A DNA stretch of 14,615 nt from CAZTCJ01 sp964612085 (GTDB lineage Bacteria; Pseudomonadota; Alphaproteobacteria; JAJFIK01): contig CAZTCJ010000090.1 in assembly GCA_964612085.1 (NCBI GenBank), positions 1 to 14,615 of the forward strand, read 5' to 3'. The position numbers were made by a program, and so were the translations under genes. The notes beneath the pieces were generated by a model. The model did not search any database. It saw only the letters and a list, made by a program, of their open reading frames with translations, and was not told the origin of the DNA. Of this stretch, positions 7,687 to 14,176 are shown one piece after another. Every line of letters begins with the position of its first letter. The stretch's first letter is position 1.

Positions 7687-9480
7687 TCAAGACTTTTCCG
7701 ACTGATCAGTGGCGGCGCGGTCTTCCCTGAACTGACGTTCCAGTTCTTCCGCCGCCCGTTTGGCGCTGGCCGTGACCTTGTCCATGTCCTTATGGTGGGG
7801 GTAGTCGGCCTCGAAGCGCTCTTCGTCCTGTTTGCGGAACAGTTCGACGGCCCGGTGGGCATCGCTGCGGCTTTCGCCGAGCCCGACCAGCAGTTTCTCG
7901 GTCAGGTCGAGGGCGGAGTAAAAGGTTTCGCGCTCGACCACGTTGACGCCCAGATCGAGCAGTTGGAACGCATGCAGACGGTCATAGGCCCGGGAATAGA
8001 CGGGCAGGTCCGGGTAAAGGCGGCGCACGGTTTCCGCGACCTGCAACACCTCGTCGGGATCCCTGACGGCGACGACGAAGGCGCGGGCCTTGTCGGCCTG
8101 GGCGGCGGCCAGCAGTTCGGGGCGGTTCGCATCGCCGTAAAATACGGTCGCGCCGAAGCGGCGCACGAAGTCGATCACCTCCGCGCGTTTGTCGAGGGCG
8201 GTGAAGGGAATGCGCTTGGCGGCGAGGATCCGCGCCACGATCTGGCCAAACGGGGTGAAGCCCGCCACGATCACATGGCCTTCTTCCTCCGGCAGCGGAT
8301 CGCTGGCGCGGCTGCTGCCGGTGAGAATGTGCTTGTCGAGCAGTTCGACACCCCAGAAGAGCAACGGCGTGAACGCCATGGACAGAGTGACGGCGACCGG
8401 CAAGGCGCTCTTAAGCTCCGGAGACAGAATATCGTAGCGGCCCGCGACGCTGAACAGCACGAAGGCGAATTCGCCCCCTTGCGCCAGGGCCACGGCCAGG
8501 TAGAGCGCGCCGGTGAGCTGCAGCCCTCGCCACAATCCGATTCCGAACAGGACCGCGCCCTTGACCGCCATCAGGCCCAGCGCCAGGCCGATGACATAGC
8601 CCGGCCGGTCCATCAGAAGCTGGAGATCCAGCGTCATGCCGATGGCGGTGAAAAAGACCCCGAGCAGGATCCGCTCGAACGGCGCGATATTGGCTTCCAT
8701 CTCGTGGCGGTACTGGGAATCGCTGATCAGCATGCCGGCGAGAAAGGCCCCGAGGGCGGGCGACAGCCCGACGAATTCCATGGCCAGCGTCACGCCTACC
8801 ACGGTCAGCAGACCGGCGGCGATCATGCCTTCCTTGACGCCCGTGGCCGCGACGAAATCATAGACATAGCGCAGCACATAGCGCCCCGCCGCCAGCACCA
8901 CCGCGACCGTGACGATCACTTTGGCGATGCCGGCGATGCCGAACGTACCTGCGTCGGTCGTGCTGCCGACAATGGGGATGAGGGCCACGAAGGGCACGGC
9001 CGCGATATCCTGCAACAGCAGCACCGAAAAGCCGAGCCGCCCGTGGCGCAGGCGCAAATGGCCTTTCTCGCCCAGGAACTGGAGCACGAAGGCGGTGGAG
9101 GAGAGCGCCAGGGCGGCGCCGATAATGGCCGCTTCCGTCGCGCCGAGCCCGGCCGCATAGCCGATCGCGCCGATGATCACGGCAGTCAGGACCACCTGGG
9201 CGGTGCCCGCGCCGAAAATATCCGCGCGCATGGCGTAAAGGCGCGACGGCCGCAGTTCCAGGCCGATCAGAAACAGGAGCAGAATGACGCCGAACTCGGC
9301 CAGATGCATGATGTCGTCGACTTCGCCTTCCGCCGAGATGAAGCCGATGCCCGACGGGCCGATGATGATGCCCGCCAGCAGATAGCCGATGACGCTGCCG
9401 AGCCCGAGGCGTTTTGCGACGGGGGCGAAAAAGGCGGCGGCCGCCAAAAAGATCGCAGCGAGGATGAGCGCGCTCGACAT
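7687..9480 (-). CDS. Cation:proton antiporter-2 with RCK domain, KefB/KefC type
   Basis: Inner-membrane K+/H+ antiporter likely gated through its cytoplasmic nucleotide-binding domain. 597 residues. Residues 1-380 carry about 12 hydrophobic helices of the Na+/H+ exchanger fold, including GYLLAGIIIGP (32-42), LFLIGLEL (69-76), SSTAFVLQ (127-134), LLLQDIAAVP (154-163) and LAQGGEFAFVL (332-342). Residues 401-520 form a TrkA-N/RCK domain with VFYGDANRPELL and VVERETF; the ribose-binding acidic residue is probably Asp430. Its glycine-rich loop reads GFTPFG (407-412), where KefC has GFGRFG, so the middle glycine is lost. The C-terminal 60 residues are charged and helical. No KefF/KefG-type oxidoreductase partner adjoins; the nearest oxidoreductase, upstream, is of MDR type. 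Whether it is glutathione-gated is not determinable here. Confidence 0.93.
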   Translation of the reverse strand: MSSALILAAIFLAAAAFFAPVAKRLGLGSVIGYLLAGIIIGPSGIGFISAEGEVDDIMHLAEFGVILLLFLIGLELRPSRLYAMRADIFGAGTAQVVLTAVIIGAIGYAAGLGATEAAIIGAALALSSTAFVLQFLGEKGHLRLRHGRLGFSVLLLQDIAAVPFVALIPIVGSTTDAGTFGIAGIAKVIVTVAVVLAAGRYVLRYVYDFVAATGVKEGMIAAGLLTVVGVTLAMEFVGLSPALGAFLAGMLISDSQYRHEMEANIAPFERILLGVFFTAIGMTLDLQLLMDRPGYVIGLALGLMAVKGAVLFGIGLWRGLQLTGALYLAVALAQGGEFAFVLFSVAGRYDILSPELKSALPVAVTLSMAFTPLLFWGVELLDKHILTGSSRASDPLPEEEGHVIVAGFTPFGQIVARILAAKRIPFTALDKRAEVIDFVRRFGATVFYGDANRPELLAAAQADKARAFVVAVRDPDEVLQVAETVRRLYPDLPVYSRAYDRLHAFQLLDLGVNVVERETFYSALDLTEKLLVGLGESRSDAHRAVELFRKQDEERFEADYPHHKDMDKVTASAKRAAEELERQFREDRAATDQSEKS

Positions 9481-9522
9481 CGGTTTCCAGACTCACATTC
9501 AGGCGTTGAAAGGCGCGGCTCG

Positions 9523-9539
9523 CGTTCCCTTACGGAACG
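9523..9539 (-). other. Short hairpin in the gap between oxidoreductase and antiporter genes
   Basis: CGTTCC (9523-9528) and GGAACG (9534-9539) form a 6-bp stem with a 5-base loop inside the 137-bp gap. It lies 3' of the oxidoreductase and about 40 bases before the antiporter start on the same strand. No T tract follows on either strand, so it is not a convincing intrinsic terminator; a role in mRNA stability or regulation is possible. Confidence 0.3.
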
Positions 9540-9617
9540 GCCCCGGCCCAGTGTCGTGCTTATCCGTCAATTCGGGCGGAAAGCAGGACCATCCAGCACA
9601 TCTTGACTGACAAGGGA

Positions 9618-10625
9618 TCACTGCGGATCGGGCGCTACACGGACCATCCGCTTGCCCCGGTTCTCGCCGGCCAGAAGGCCGATCAGGGCGCGCGGGGTGT
9701 TTTCAAGGCCTTCGACCACATCCTCGACGGTCTTGACCTGGCCGATGCGCATCCAATCCTTCAGATCGGCCTCGGCGCGCGCATCCTCATGGGCGTAGTC
9801 CATGACGATGAAGCCTTCCATGCGCAGGCGCTTGACCACGATGAGCCCCGGCACGTTGCGCGGGCCCGAGGGCGTTGCCGTGTCGTATTGGGAAACCGCG
9901 CCGCAGCAGACGATGCGCCCGCGCAAATTCATCTGGAACAGCACGGTCTCCAGGACCGGGCCGCCCACATTGTCGAAATAGACGTCGATACCGTCCGGAC
10001 ACGCCGCTTTCAGGTCCTTGAACAGATTGCCCGCCTTGTAGTCCACGGCTGCGTCGAAGCCCAGATCGCTGGTCAGCCACTGGCATTTATCGGCGCCGCC
10101 GGCGATCCCGACCGCGCGGGCGCCCTTGGCCTTGGCGATCTGGCCCACGAGAATGCCGACCGAGCCTGCAGCGGCGGAAACCACGACGGTTTCGCCGGGC
10201 TTGGGATCGCCGACCTTGAGCAGGCCGTGATAGGCCGTCTTGCCCGCGATGCCGAGGACCGACAGAAGATGGGTCAACGGACGGTGATGCGGAAGCTTCT
10301 GCGCTTTCTTGGCATCGACCGCCGCGTAATCCGCCCACACCGCTTCGCTGCCCACGATGTCACCCGGATGGAAGCCTTCCGACTCGCTCGCTACCACCTG
10401 GCCGATGACATAGGCATGCATGGCGTCGCCCGGCCGCACCGCCTCCCGGTAGGTCGCGCCTTGCATCCAGGCGCGGTTCGCCGCGTCGAGCGAGATCAGG
10501 ATCGTCCGGATCAGGATCTGTCCCGGCTGTAGCGACGGCATCGGCGCTTCGCGCAGCAGGAAATGATCTTCCCGCAAGGCCCCTTGCGGCGTTTCGACGA
10601 GAACGATCTGGCGGTTTTGCTCCAT
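9618..10625 (-). CDS. NADP-dependent oxidoreductase, MDR family (CurA / prostaglandin-reductase type)
   Basis: Zinc-independent medium-chain reductase expected to reduce the double bond of alpha,beta-unsaturated ketones or aldehydes with NADPH in the cytoplasm. 335 residues. The N-terminal GroES-like domain contains ISLDAANRAWM and the C-terminal part is a Rossmann fold: AAAGSVG at 151-157, followed by AIGIAGG-like VGIAGGADKC with Lys180 positioned for the NADP 2'-phosphate, then DYK and YFDNVGG near 225-232. LRMEGFIVMDYA near the end is typical of the CurA/YncB/PTGR group. Zinc ligands of classical alcohol dehydrogenases are absent, as expected. ATG 10625 is chosen, with AAGGA about 10 bases upstream; the open frame continues to 10919 but that overlaps the DUF1176 gene. 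Only 28 bp separate it from that gene, suggesting one operon. Confidence 0.93.
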   Translation of the reverse strand: MEQNRQIVLVETPQGALREDHFLLREAPMPSLQPGQILIRTILISLDAANRAWMQGATYREAVRPGDAMHAYVIGQVVASESEGFHPGDIVGSEAVWADYAAVDAKKAQKLPHHRPLTHLLSVLGIAGKTAYHGLLKVGDPKPGETVVVSAAAGSVGILVGQIAKAKGARAVGIAGGADKCQWLTSDLGFDAAVDYKAGNLFKDLKAACPDGIDVYFDNVGGPVLETVLFQMNLRGRIVCCGAVSQYDTATPSGPRNVPGLIVVKRLRMEGFIVMDYAHEDARAEADLKDWMRIGQVKTVEDVVEGLENTPRALIGLLAGENRGKRMVRVAPDPQ

Positions 10626-10653
10626 GGCTCGGTTTTCCTTCGTGTTTTCTGGG

Positions 10654-11229
10654 TCAGGGCTTGGGATAGATCCGGTAGGCGTTAGTGGGCTCGAACAGGG
10701 TCTCGTCGCAGTCGGGCTTGTCCCAGGCCTGGACCAGGGCAAACGACCATTCGAAGGCGAATGTTCCTTCCTTGAGCGCATAATCGGCGGCCGAGCCGCA
10801 GTCGCCCAGGCCCCGGCCCTTGGAATAGGTGGAAAGCATTTTCGTTTCGGGGTCGAAGACGCCGTTGCCCACGAGCGGCTTCGCCGTGATCGTGCCGTCA
10901 TGCGCAATGCTGGGCACATAAAGCGGCACGATATGCGGTTCGGGCGTGAAATCGCCTTCGGCCACGTCGAGGAACAGGTGTTCCGCGCTCTGATAGGCCC
11001 CCAGAAAGCATTGCGCGACCACCAGGTCGAGCCCCTCCTTCAGGGGATGAACGGTGATTTTGGTGCCGTCCCGCAACAGCGCGTCCGGTGCCATGCAGCC
11101 CATGGACTGCATGGTCTGGAGCCAGGGACGCCAGCGTTCGGTCTGCTCCGCGCTGGGCGCGCTGGCCCAGGCGGTTGTGGCTGCCGCCGCCGTCAGATAA
11201 ATCAGTGCGGATACTACGCTGCGTCTCAT
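10654..11229 (-). CDS. DUF1176 family exported protein
   Basis: 191 residues, function unknown. Residues 1-24 look like a signal peptide (MRRSVVSAL, a hydrophobic Ala/Thr stretch, then AWASA), so the protein is probably periplasmic. The C-terminal block FDPETKMLSTYSKGRGLGDCGSAADY (written in two parts: FDPETKMLSTYSKG at 125-138 and RGLGDCGSAADY at 139-150) is the best-conserved part of the DUF1176 family as I know it. Cys144 and Cys174 near the end could form a disulfide, as could Cys45 and Cys74. The start is the ATG at 11229, preceded by AGGGGGACAGG; upstream codons in the frame read as non-coding. It heads a likely two-gene unit with the MDR oxidoreductase. Candidate -10 sequence TATAAG is at 11267-11272 on this strand. 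Confidence 0.83.
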   Translation of the reverse strand: MRRSVVSALIYLTAAAATTAWASAPSAEQTERWRPWLQTMQSMGCMAPDALLRDGTKITVHPLKEGLDLVVAQCFLGAYQSAEHLFLDVAEGDFTPEPHIVPLYVPSIAHDGTITAKPLVGNGVFDPETKMLSTYSKGRGLGDCGSAADYALKEGTFAFEWSFALVQAWDKPDCDETLFEPTNAYRIYPKP

Positions 11230-11354
11230 CCTGTCCCCCTGCCGATGGCCTCTTGATTTATCGACCCTTATACACTGCGCCGTCTCGCTCCGTCTGGACT
11301 GCACTTTCGGCAATGCCGTGCCATGGACGGCATCAGCCGTTATGGGTCCTGACC

Positions 11355-11427
11355 CTAGTGTGGCGATTCAGGAATTCGCATGAGTGCCCAGCGCCTGCTT
11401 TTGCGAATTCCTGAATCGCCACACTAG
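11355..11427. repeat. Perfect 26-bp inverted repeat (hairpin element 1, MITE/REP-like)
   Basis: The arm at 11355-11380 begins CTAGTGTGGCGATTCAGG and its exact reverse complement occupies 11402-11427, separated by a 21-base loop. All 26 pairs match. Both outer ends read CTAG, so the element can be seen as a 67-bp body (11358-11424) flanked by TA on each side. IS630/Tc1-mariner elements insert at TA and often at CTAG, so a non-autonomous relative is likely; a REP-like hairpin is the alternative. There is no T tract, and it lies upstream of the DUF1176 gene, so it is not that gene's terminator. Confidence 0.85.
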
Positions 11428-11437
11428 CAACTCTTTG

Positions 11438-11521
11438 CCTCCAGTGTCGTTTCGGTTCGGAAGATCGCTAACGGACGAGCCGCGACTTATGAAGCGACCT
11501 TCCGAACCACGACACTAGAGG
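11438..11521. repeat. Imperfect inverted repeat (hairpin element 2), related to element 1
   Basis: The left arm 11438-11469 starts CCTCCAGTGTCGT and ends GGAAGATCGCT. The right arm 11493-11521, read on the other strand, starts CCTCTAGTGTCGT and ends GGAAGGTCGCT. The arms differ by two substitutions and a 3-base insertion (TTC) in the left arm. The end sequence TAGTGTCGTGGTTCGG resembles TAGTGTGGCGATTCAG of the neighbouring element, which is 10 bp away; the two arms agree at about 17 of 25 positions. One of the two terminal TA dinucleotides has become CA. Confidence 0.8.
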
Positions 11522-11742
11522 CCAAGTTTCGCGGTCCCGGCCCCGTGACGCAAGCGTCTGGAGCGAACTTAAAGGGTGAGCTGCGGCGGCAGGTGATGAT
11601 CGCTGTACGGAGTATATGCCGGGACCGGCGGGTGAATGTTTCGGCGGGCTAGACAATCGGGGAGTGTCTTGGCCGCAGATAATTTCGTCTTAAAAAGTTC
11701 ATTCTTCATAAAATTTCATAAACTTCGCGAAATAAATATATG
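11522..11742. other. Gene-free stretch turning from GC-rich to AT-rich
   Basis: No convincing coding frame. A 10-bp inverted repeat, CGGTCCCGGC (11532-11541) and GCCGGGACCG (11618-11627), encloses 76 bases. From about 11680 the composition shifts sharply to AT. TTGGCC (11669-11674) and TAAAAA (11691-11696), 16 bases apart, could be a weak promoter for the small gene to the right. TTCAT recurs at 11698, 11705 and 11715, and TTCATAAA is repeated exactly at 11705-11712 and 11715-11722, one helical turn apart. TTCGCGAA at 11724-11731 is a palindrome. Confidence 0.4.
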
Positions 11743-11775
11743 AATCAATTGATTACTAATATTTCTTGATATAAA
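11743..11775 (+). promoter_or_regulatory. Candidate promoter overlapped by a 12-bp palindrome
   Basis: AATCAATTGATT at 11743-11754 is a perfect palindrome. Its right half gives TTGATT as a possible -35, and TATAAA at 11770-11775 is a good -10, with a short 15-base spacer. The -10 ends only 3 bases before the ATG at 11779, so transcription from it would begin at or inside that codon; this argues for a start further downstream. The palindrome over the -35 could be an operator. Confidence 0.4.
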
Positions 11776-11919
11776 ACTATGGCCTTTTTGGGGTGCCAAG
11801 TCCTTTTTGTTATACGGATCAGTATCGCAAAGAAAGGGTTGTCTCACTCTAGCGAATCAGAAAAAGAAAGCATCATTCGCGATGTTTTGGGCTGTTGCAT
11901 TGACGCGAAGGGGCGCCGC

Positions 11920-12132
11920 GTGCCTGACAAAAATCTGAAGGAATTGACACCGCCATCCCTGCGTTGCGGATGGGGTACGTGTCCAAGCATTTTCCAAGAC
12001 GAAGATGGGGACTATGTCCTGATCGGGAAAGTCGTTTCCGATGCAGTATTGCGGCAATTGCCCGAGGGACGCATCGGAGCCGACGAGACCGTGGTAAAAG
12101 TGCCCGCCGCGCTTTTAAAAGATTTATTTTGA
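11920..12132 (+). CDS. Small conserved protein with a CGWGTCP motif, function unknown
   Basis: 70 residues from the GTG at 11920. I recognise the pattern of a small family from memory: TPPSLRCGWGTCPSIF, then an acidic turn, YVLIGKVV, and a C-terminal ADETVVKVPAALL. I know no function. The two cysteines in CxxxxC could bind a metal or pair, but with only two this is speculation. The start was chosen because AAGGGG lies 6 bases before the GTG; the same frame is open back to an ATG at 11779 (117 residues), but that ATG has no ribosome binding site, lies 3 bases after a -10-like box, and the extra residues read unlike the family. The gene is less GC-rich than its neighbours and stands alone in a long non-coding stretch, which suggests acquisition by transfer. 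Confidence 0.6.
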   Translation: MPDKNLKELTPPSLRCGWGTCPSIFQDEDGDYVLIGKVVSDAVLRQLPEGRIGADETVVKVPAALLKDLF

Positions 12133-12144
12133 CTGATAATCAGT
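12132..12144. repeat. 13-bp palindrome right after a stop codon
   Basis: ACTGAT-A-ATCAGT is a perfect palindrome around one central base, beginning on the last base of the small gene's TGA. A one-base loop cannot form an RNA hairpin, so this is more likely a DNA-binding site or a chance event than a terminator. Confidence 0.45.
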
Positions 12145-12397
12145 TCCGCGCCTCGTTTCTTCAAGCCCATTTATCGTAAGCGTTGCGCGTTTCCCGATTG
12201 AGAAAGGCTTTCCTGAAAACGGATGTGACGGCACCCGCTTCAAGTATGCGTATTCGTTTTTATGTCGCGCCGCAGCCGGACGCATTATTCTCTGTCTCTT
12301 TTAAGAAAACCATATGCTTTTCATGCGCTTATCTTGTGCTGCACCGCCGGTCACTGACTGTTTCTCCATGTCGTCAGCTAATCTCATGCGTGTTGTA
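12145..12397. other. Non-coding stretch, nothing recognised
   Basis: Moderately AT-rich. A 73-codon open frame at 12183-12404 (+) has no ribosome binding site, no family resemblance and runs into the regulatory region of the next gene, so I do not call it. GAAAG-G-CTTTC near 12202 is a small palindrome. No tRNA or known structured RNA is recognised. Confidence 0.4.
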
Positions 12398-12415
12398 CGT
12401 ATAGGGTTTTATACG
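12398..12415. promoter_or_regulatory. Operator-like inverted repeat CGTATA-N6-TATACG
   Basis: A perfect 6-bp inverted repeat with a 6-base spacer, 18 bp overall. It ends 7 bases before the candidate -35 of the next gene, a position usual for regulator binding. Spacing of the half-sites suits a dimeric helix-turn-helix protein. No regulator gene is adjacent. Confidence 0.4.
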
Positions 12416-12422
12416 CCCATGG

Positions 12423-12452
12423 TTGCGCGCCCTGTCATGAAATTGATATAAC
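12423..12452 (+). promoter_or_regulatory. Candidate sigma70 promoter for the 530-residue protein
   Basis: TTGCGC (12423-12428) and TATAAC (12447-12452) are separated by 18 bases; they match the TTGACA and TATAAT consensus at four and five of six positions. Transcription would start near 12459, leaving a leader of roughly 48 bases before the ATG at 12507. Confidence 0.45.
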
Positions 12453-12506
12453 AACAGCGGGGAAACGGGGTTTATCGCCCGAGGCTCTAACACTAGACCG
12501 ACAACA

Positions 12507-14099
12507 ATGCGCCCAGCAGAAATTCGGACGATAGAACACTGTCTGCAATTCGCTGAAAAGTATCTTTACAGGTCCGGCATCACCCGCCCGGTCGGCGCGG
12601 ACCCGGAAGCGCTGCACGGCGTCGTCATCCTGGAATATTACGATCCTGAGAAAGGTGTGTGCCGCACCTACCGGCGCCAGCACGGCCTGTCGCCCTTCCG
12701 GACGCTTGTGCGCTTTTTCGCACCCCATGCGGAGCAGCGCCAGGAGATCATCGCCGGTCTTGCCGCGCTGGCGCGCCTTAGGCCCTATTTCGCATCCGTT
12801 TTGGATCTGCACGACATCGCCATTCCCGATGCCACGGAAGACTATCTCGACAATCTGGTCATGAAGGATGTCTCGGCGTGGCCGGACGATCTTTACTACA
12901 GCATCGAATTCGATCTCGGCACGGTCGCCGTCAATGAGCGCATCGAGCATAAGGGCTTCGTCGATCTCGCAACCTTCTGGCAGCGGACGGTTTCCGTGGA
13001 AACCGCTTTGAAGAACGCGATCGACCTGTTCTGCCTGGGCCCCTGGTACGGCGTGTCGCTTGGCGCCATCGCCGGTGCCTTGGACCGGCTGGAAGCGGAT
13101 CTGCGCCGGGGCCGTCCGGACACCCGCACACCGCTTGAGGATTGTCTTGAGCCGGGCCGCAGTTGGACCTGCCGCCTGCCGTTATGGAAGGACGGTTTTC
13201 AAGGCTTCATGATGATCGGCGTCGCGGGCGATCTTGAAAAACTCACGACGCCGCAGGCCGAGCTGATGGTGGTCATTCAGAAGATCGCGGATGTGATCGC
13301 CTCGGCCCTGGCCAAAAGCCGCTACCGGGAGGCCTGCGATTATGTGGCGAGGGCGCGCGCGTCCCGCAACGGCCATGCGCTGATCGGCCTGGCGGAAGGC
13401 GTGCAGCACATGATCTCGCCGCACCGGCTGGTCCATGCGACGGCGGGCGGACAGCTAAGCTATGCCCGTGACCTCGAGCCGGAAACCACATACGGCTTTT
13501 TTCAAGATACGGAGCGGTATGCCGAGCAGCAATGGGCCGGCGAGAGCCAGACCTATCTGGTGACCGCCGGCGGCCTCGACTACATTTTCGAATATGCGCT
13601 TTTCAAGGAAAGCGGCCTTTTCAATCCGGCGATCGAGACCATCGCCATTTGGGACCGTATCGAGAGCATCGTCCATGCCTTTGTCAGCACACGGAGCTTC
13701 GTGGACACCGAAACGGAAACTGACGATCTGACGCGCGGCGTCCACGATCTGGCGGCGTCGTTTCTGGACGGGCACCGTGGCCGCCAGGTGTCGGGCAAGG
13801 AGTATTTCCTGTGCTTCGTGTGCCTGGCCCTGACCGAAAAGCGGCCGCAACAGAGTTTCCGGATCGTCGGCAACATGGTGCATCAGCTTCAGGTGACCCT
13901 TGGCGAGGCCCATGGTATCGAGCGTCGCTCTAACACGGCCAATGCCCAGGCCGGGGCGGGGACGGAAACATCCGGAAAAACCCTGCACATCTCGCAACTG
14001 GCCCAAAACGAAGAAGCCGTGCGTTTCGTGGAAACGGCGTTGCCCGGCCTGAAGCTCGAAAAAGGCCGGGGCACCCTGACCGTCTCGATACAGATTTGA
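12507..14099 (+). CDS. Uncharacterised protein with a GAF-like central segment
   Basis: 530 residues; I do not recognise the full protein. Residues 1-100 include an HCLQFAEKYLY helix and a LHGVVILEYYDPEKGVC strand pair. Residues about 205-275 resemble the second half of a GAF domain: RLPLWKDGFQGFMMIGV, then a helix with LTTPQAELMVVIQKIADVIASALAKSRY. The later part contains YLVTAGGLDYIFEYALFKESGLF (around 350-372) and, near the end, a hydrophilic linker rich in Ala, Gly and Thr (475-490). There is no signal peptide, membrane segment, HTH or obvious kinase, cyclase or phosphodiesterase motif. The start ATG has no strong ribosome binding site. It stands alone behind its own promoter-like region, with the GFA remnant 77 bp downstream. 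A cytoplasmic ligand-sensing or scaffold role is a guess. Confidence 0.85.
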   Translation: MRPAEIRTIEHCLQFAEKYLYRSGITRPVGADPEALHGVVILEYYDPEKGVCRTYRRQHGLSPFRTLVRFFAPHAEQRQEIIAGLAALARLRPYFASVLDLHDIAIPDATEDYLDNLVMKDVSAWPDDLYYSIEFDLGTVAVNERIEHKGFVDLATFWQRTVSVETALKNAIDLFCLGPWYGVSLGAIAGALDRLEADLRRGRPDTRTPLEDCLEPGRSWTCRLPLWKDGFQGFMMIGVAGDLEKLTTPQAELMVVIQKIADVIASALAKSRYREACDYVARARASRNGHALIGLAEGVQHMISPHRLVHATAGGQLSYARDLEPETTYGFFQDTERYAEQQWAGESQTYLVTAGGLDYIFEYALFKESGLFNPAIETIAIWDRIESIVHAFVSTRSFVDTETETDDLTRGVHDLAASFLDGHRGRQVSGKEYFLCFVCLALTEKRPQQSFRIVGNMVHQLQVTLGEAHGIERRSNTANAQAGAGTETSGKTLHISQLAQNEEAVRFVETALPGLKLEKGRGTLTVSIQI

Positions 14100-14176
14100 G
14101 GCCTGCCTTGTTCCGTGTGCGGACATGGTCTATCTGCAGACCGCTACGATTATCGCCAAACGGTCACGAGGCAGAC

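Noticed and set aside
9551..9559. AGTGTCGTG in the oxidoreductase-antiporter gap, like the end of hairpin element 2
   Set aside because: Only about 10 bases agree before the sequences diverge, and there is no inverted partner nearby; a decayed remnant is possible but unsupported.
7681..9606. Very long open frame (641 codons) antisense to the antiporter gene
   Set aside because: The antiporter frame on the other strand has clear family motifs throughout; the antisense translation is low-complexity and rich in Arg, Gly, His and Gln, as expected for a shadow in GC-rich DNA.
11344..11355. GGGTC-CT-GACCC beside hairpin element 1
   Set aside because: A 2-base loop and 5-bp arms are common by chance in GC-rich DNA.
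11468..11656. 62-codon (-) open frame overlapping hairpin element 2
   Set aside because: Covers the repeat arm and the spacer, with unordered composition and no start signal.
12183..12404. 73-codon (+) open frame in the gap before the orphan gene
   Set aside because: No ribosome binding site, no family resemblance, and it overlaps the operator-like palindrome.
12490..12497. ACACTAGA just upstream of the orphan gene, like a hairpin element end
   Set aside because: Eight matching bases without further similarity or a partner arm; most likely chance.
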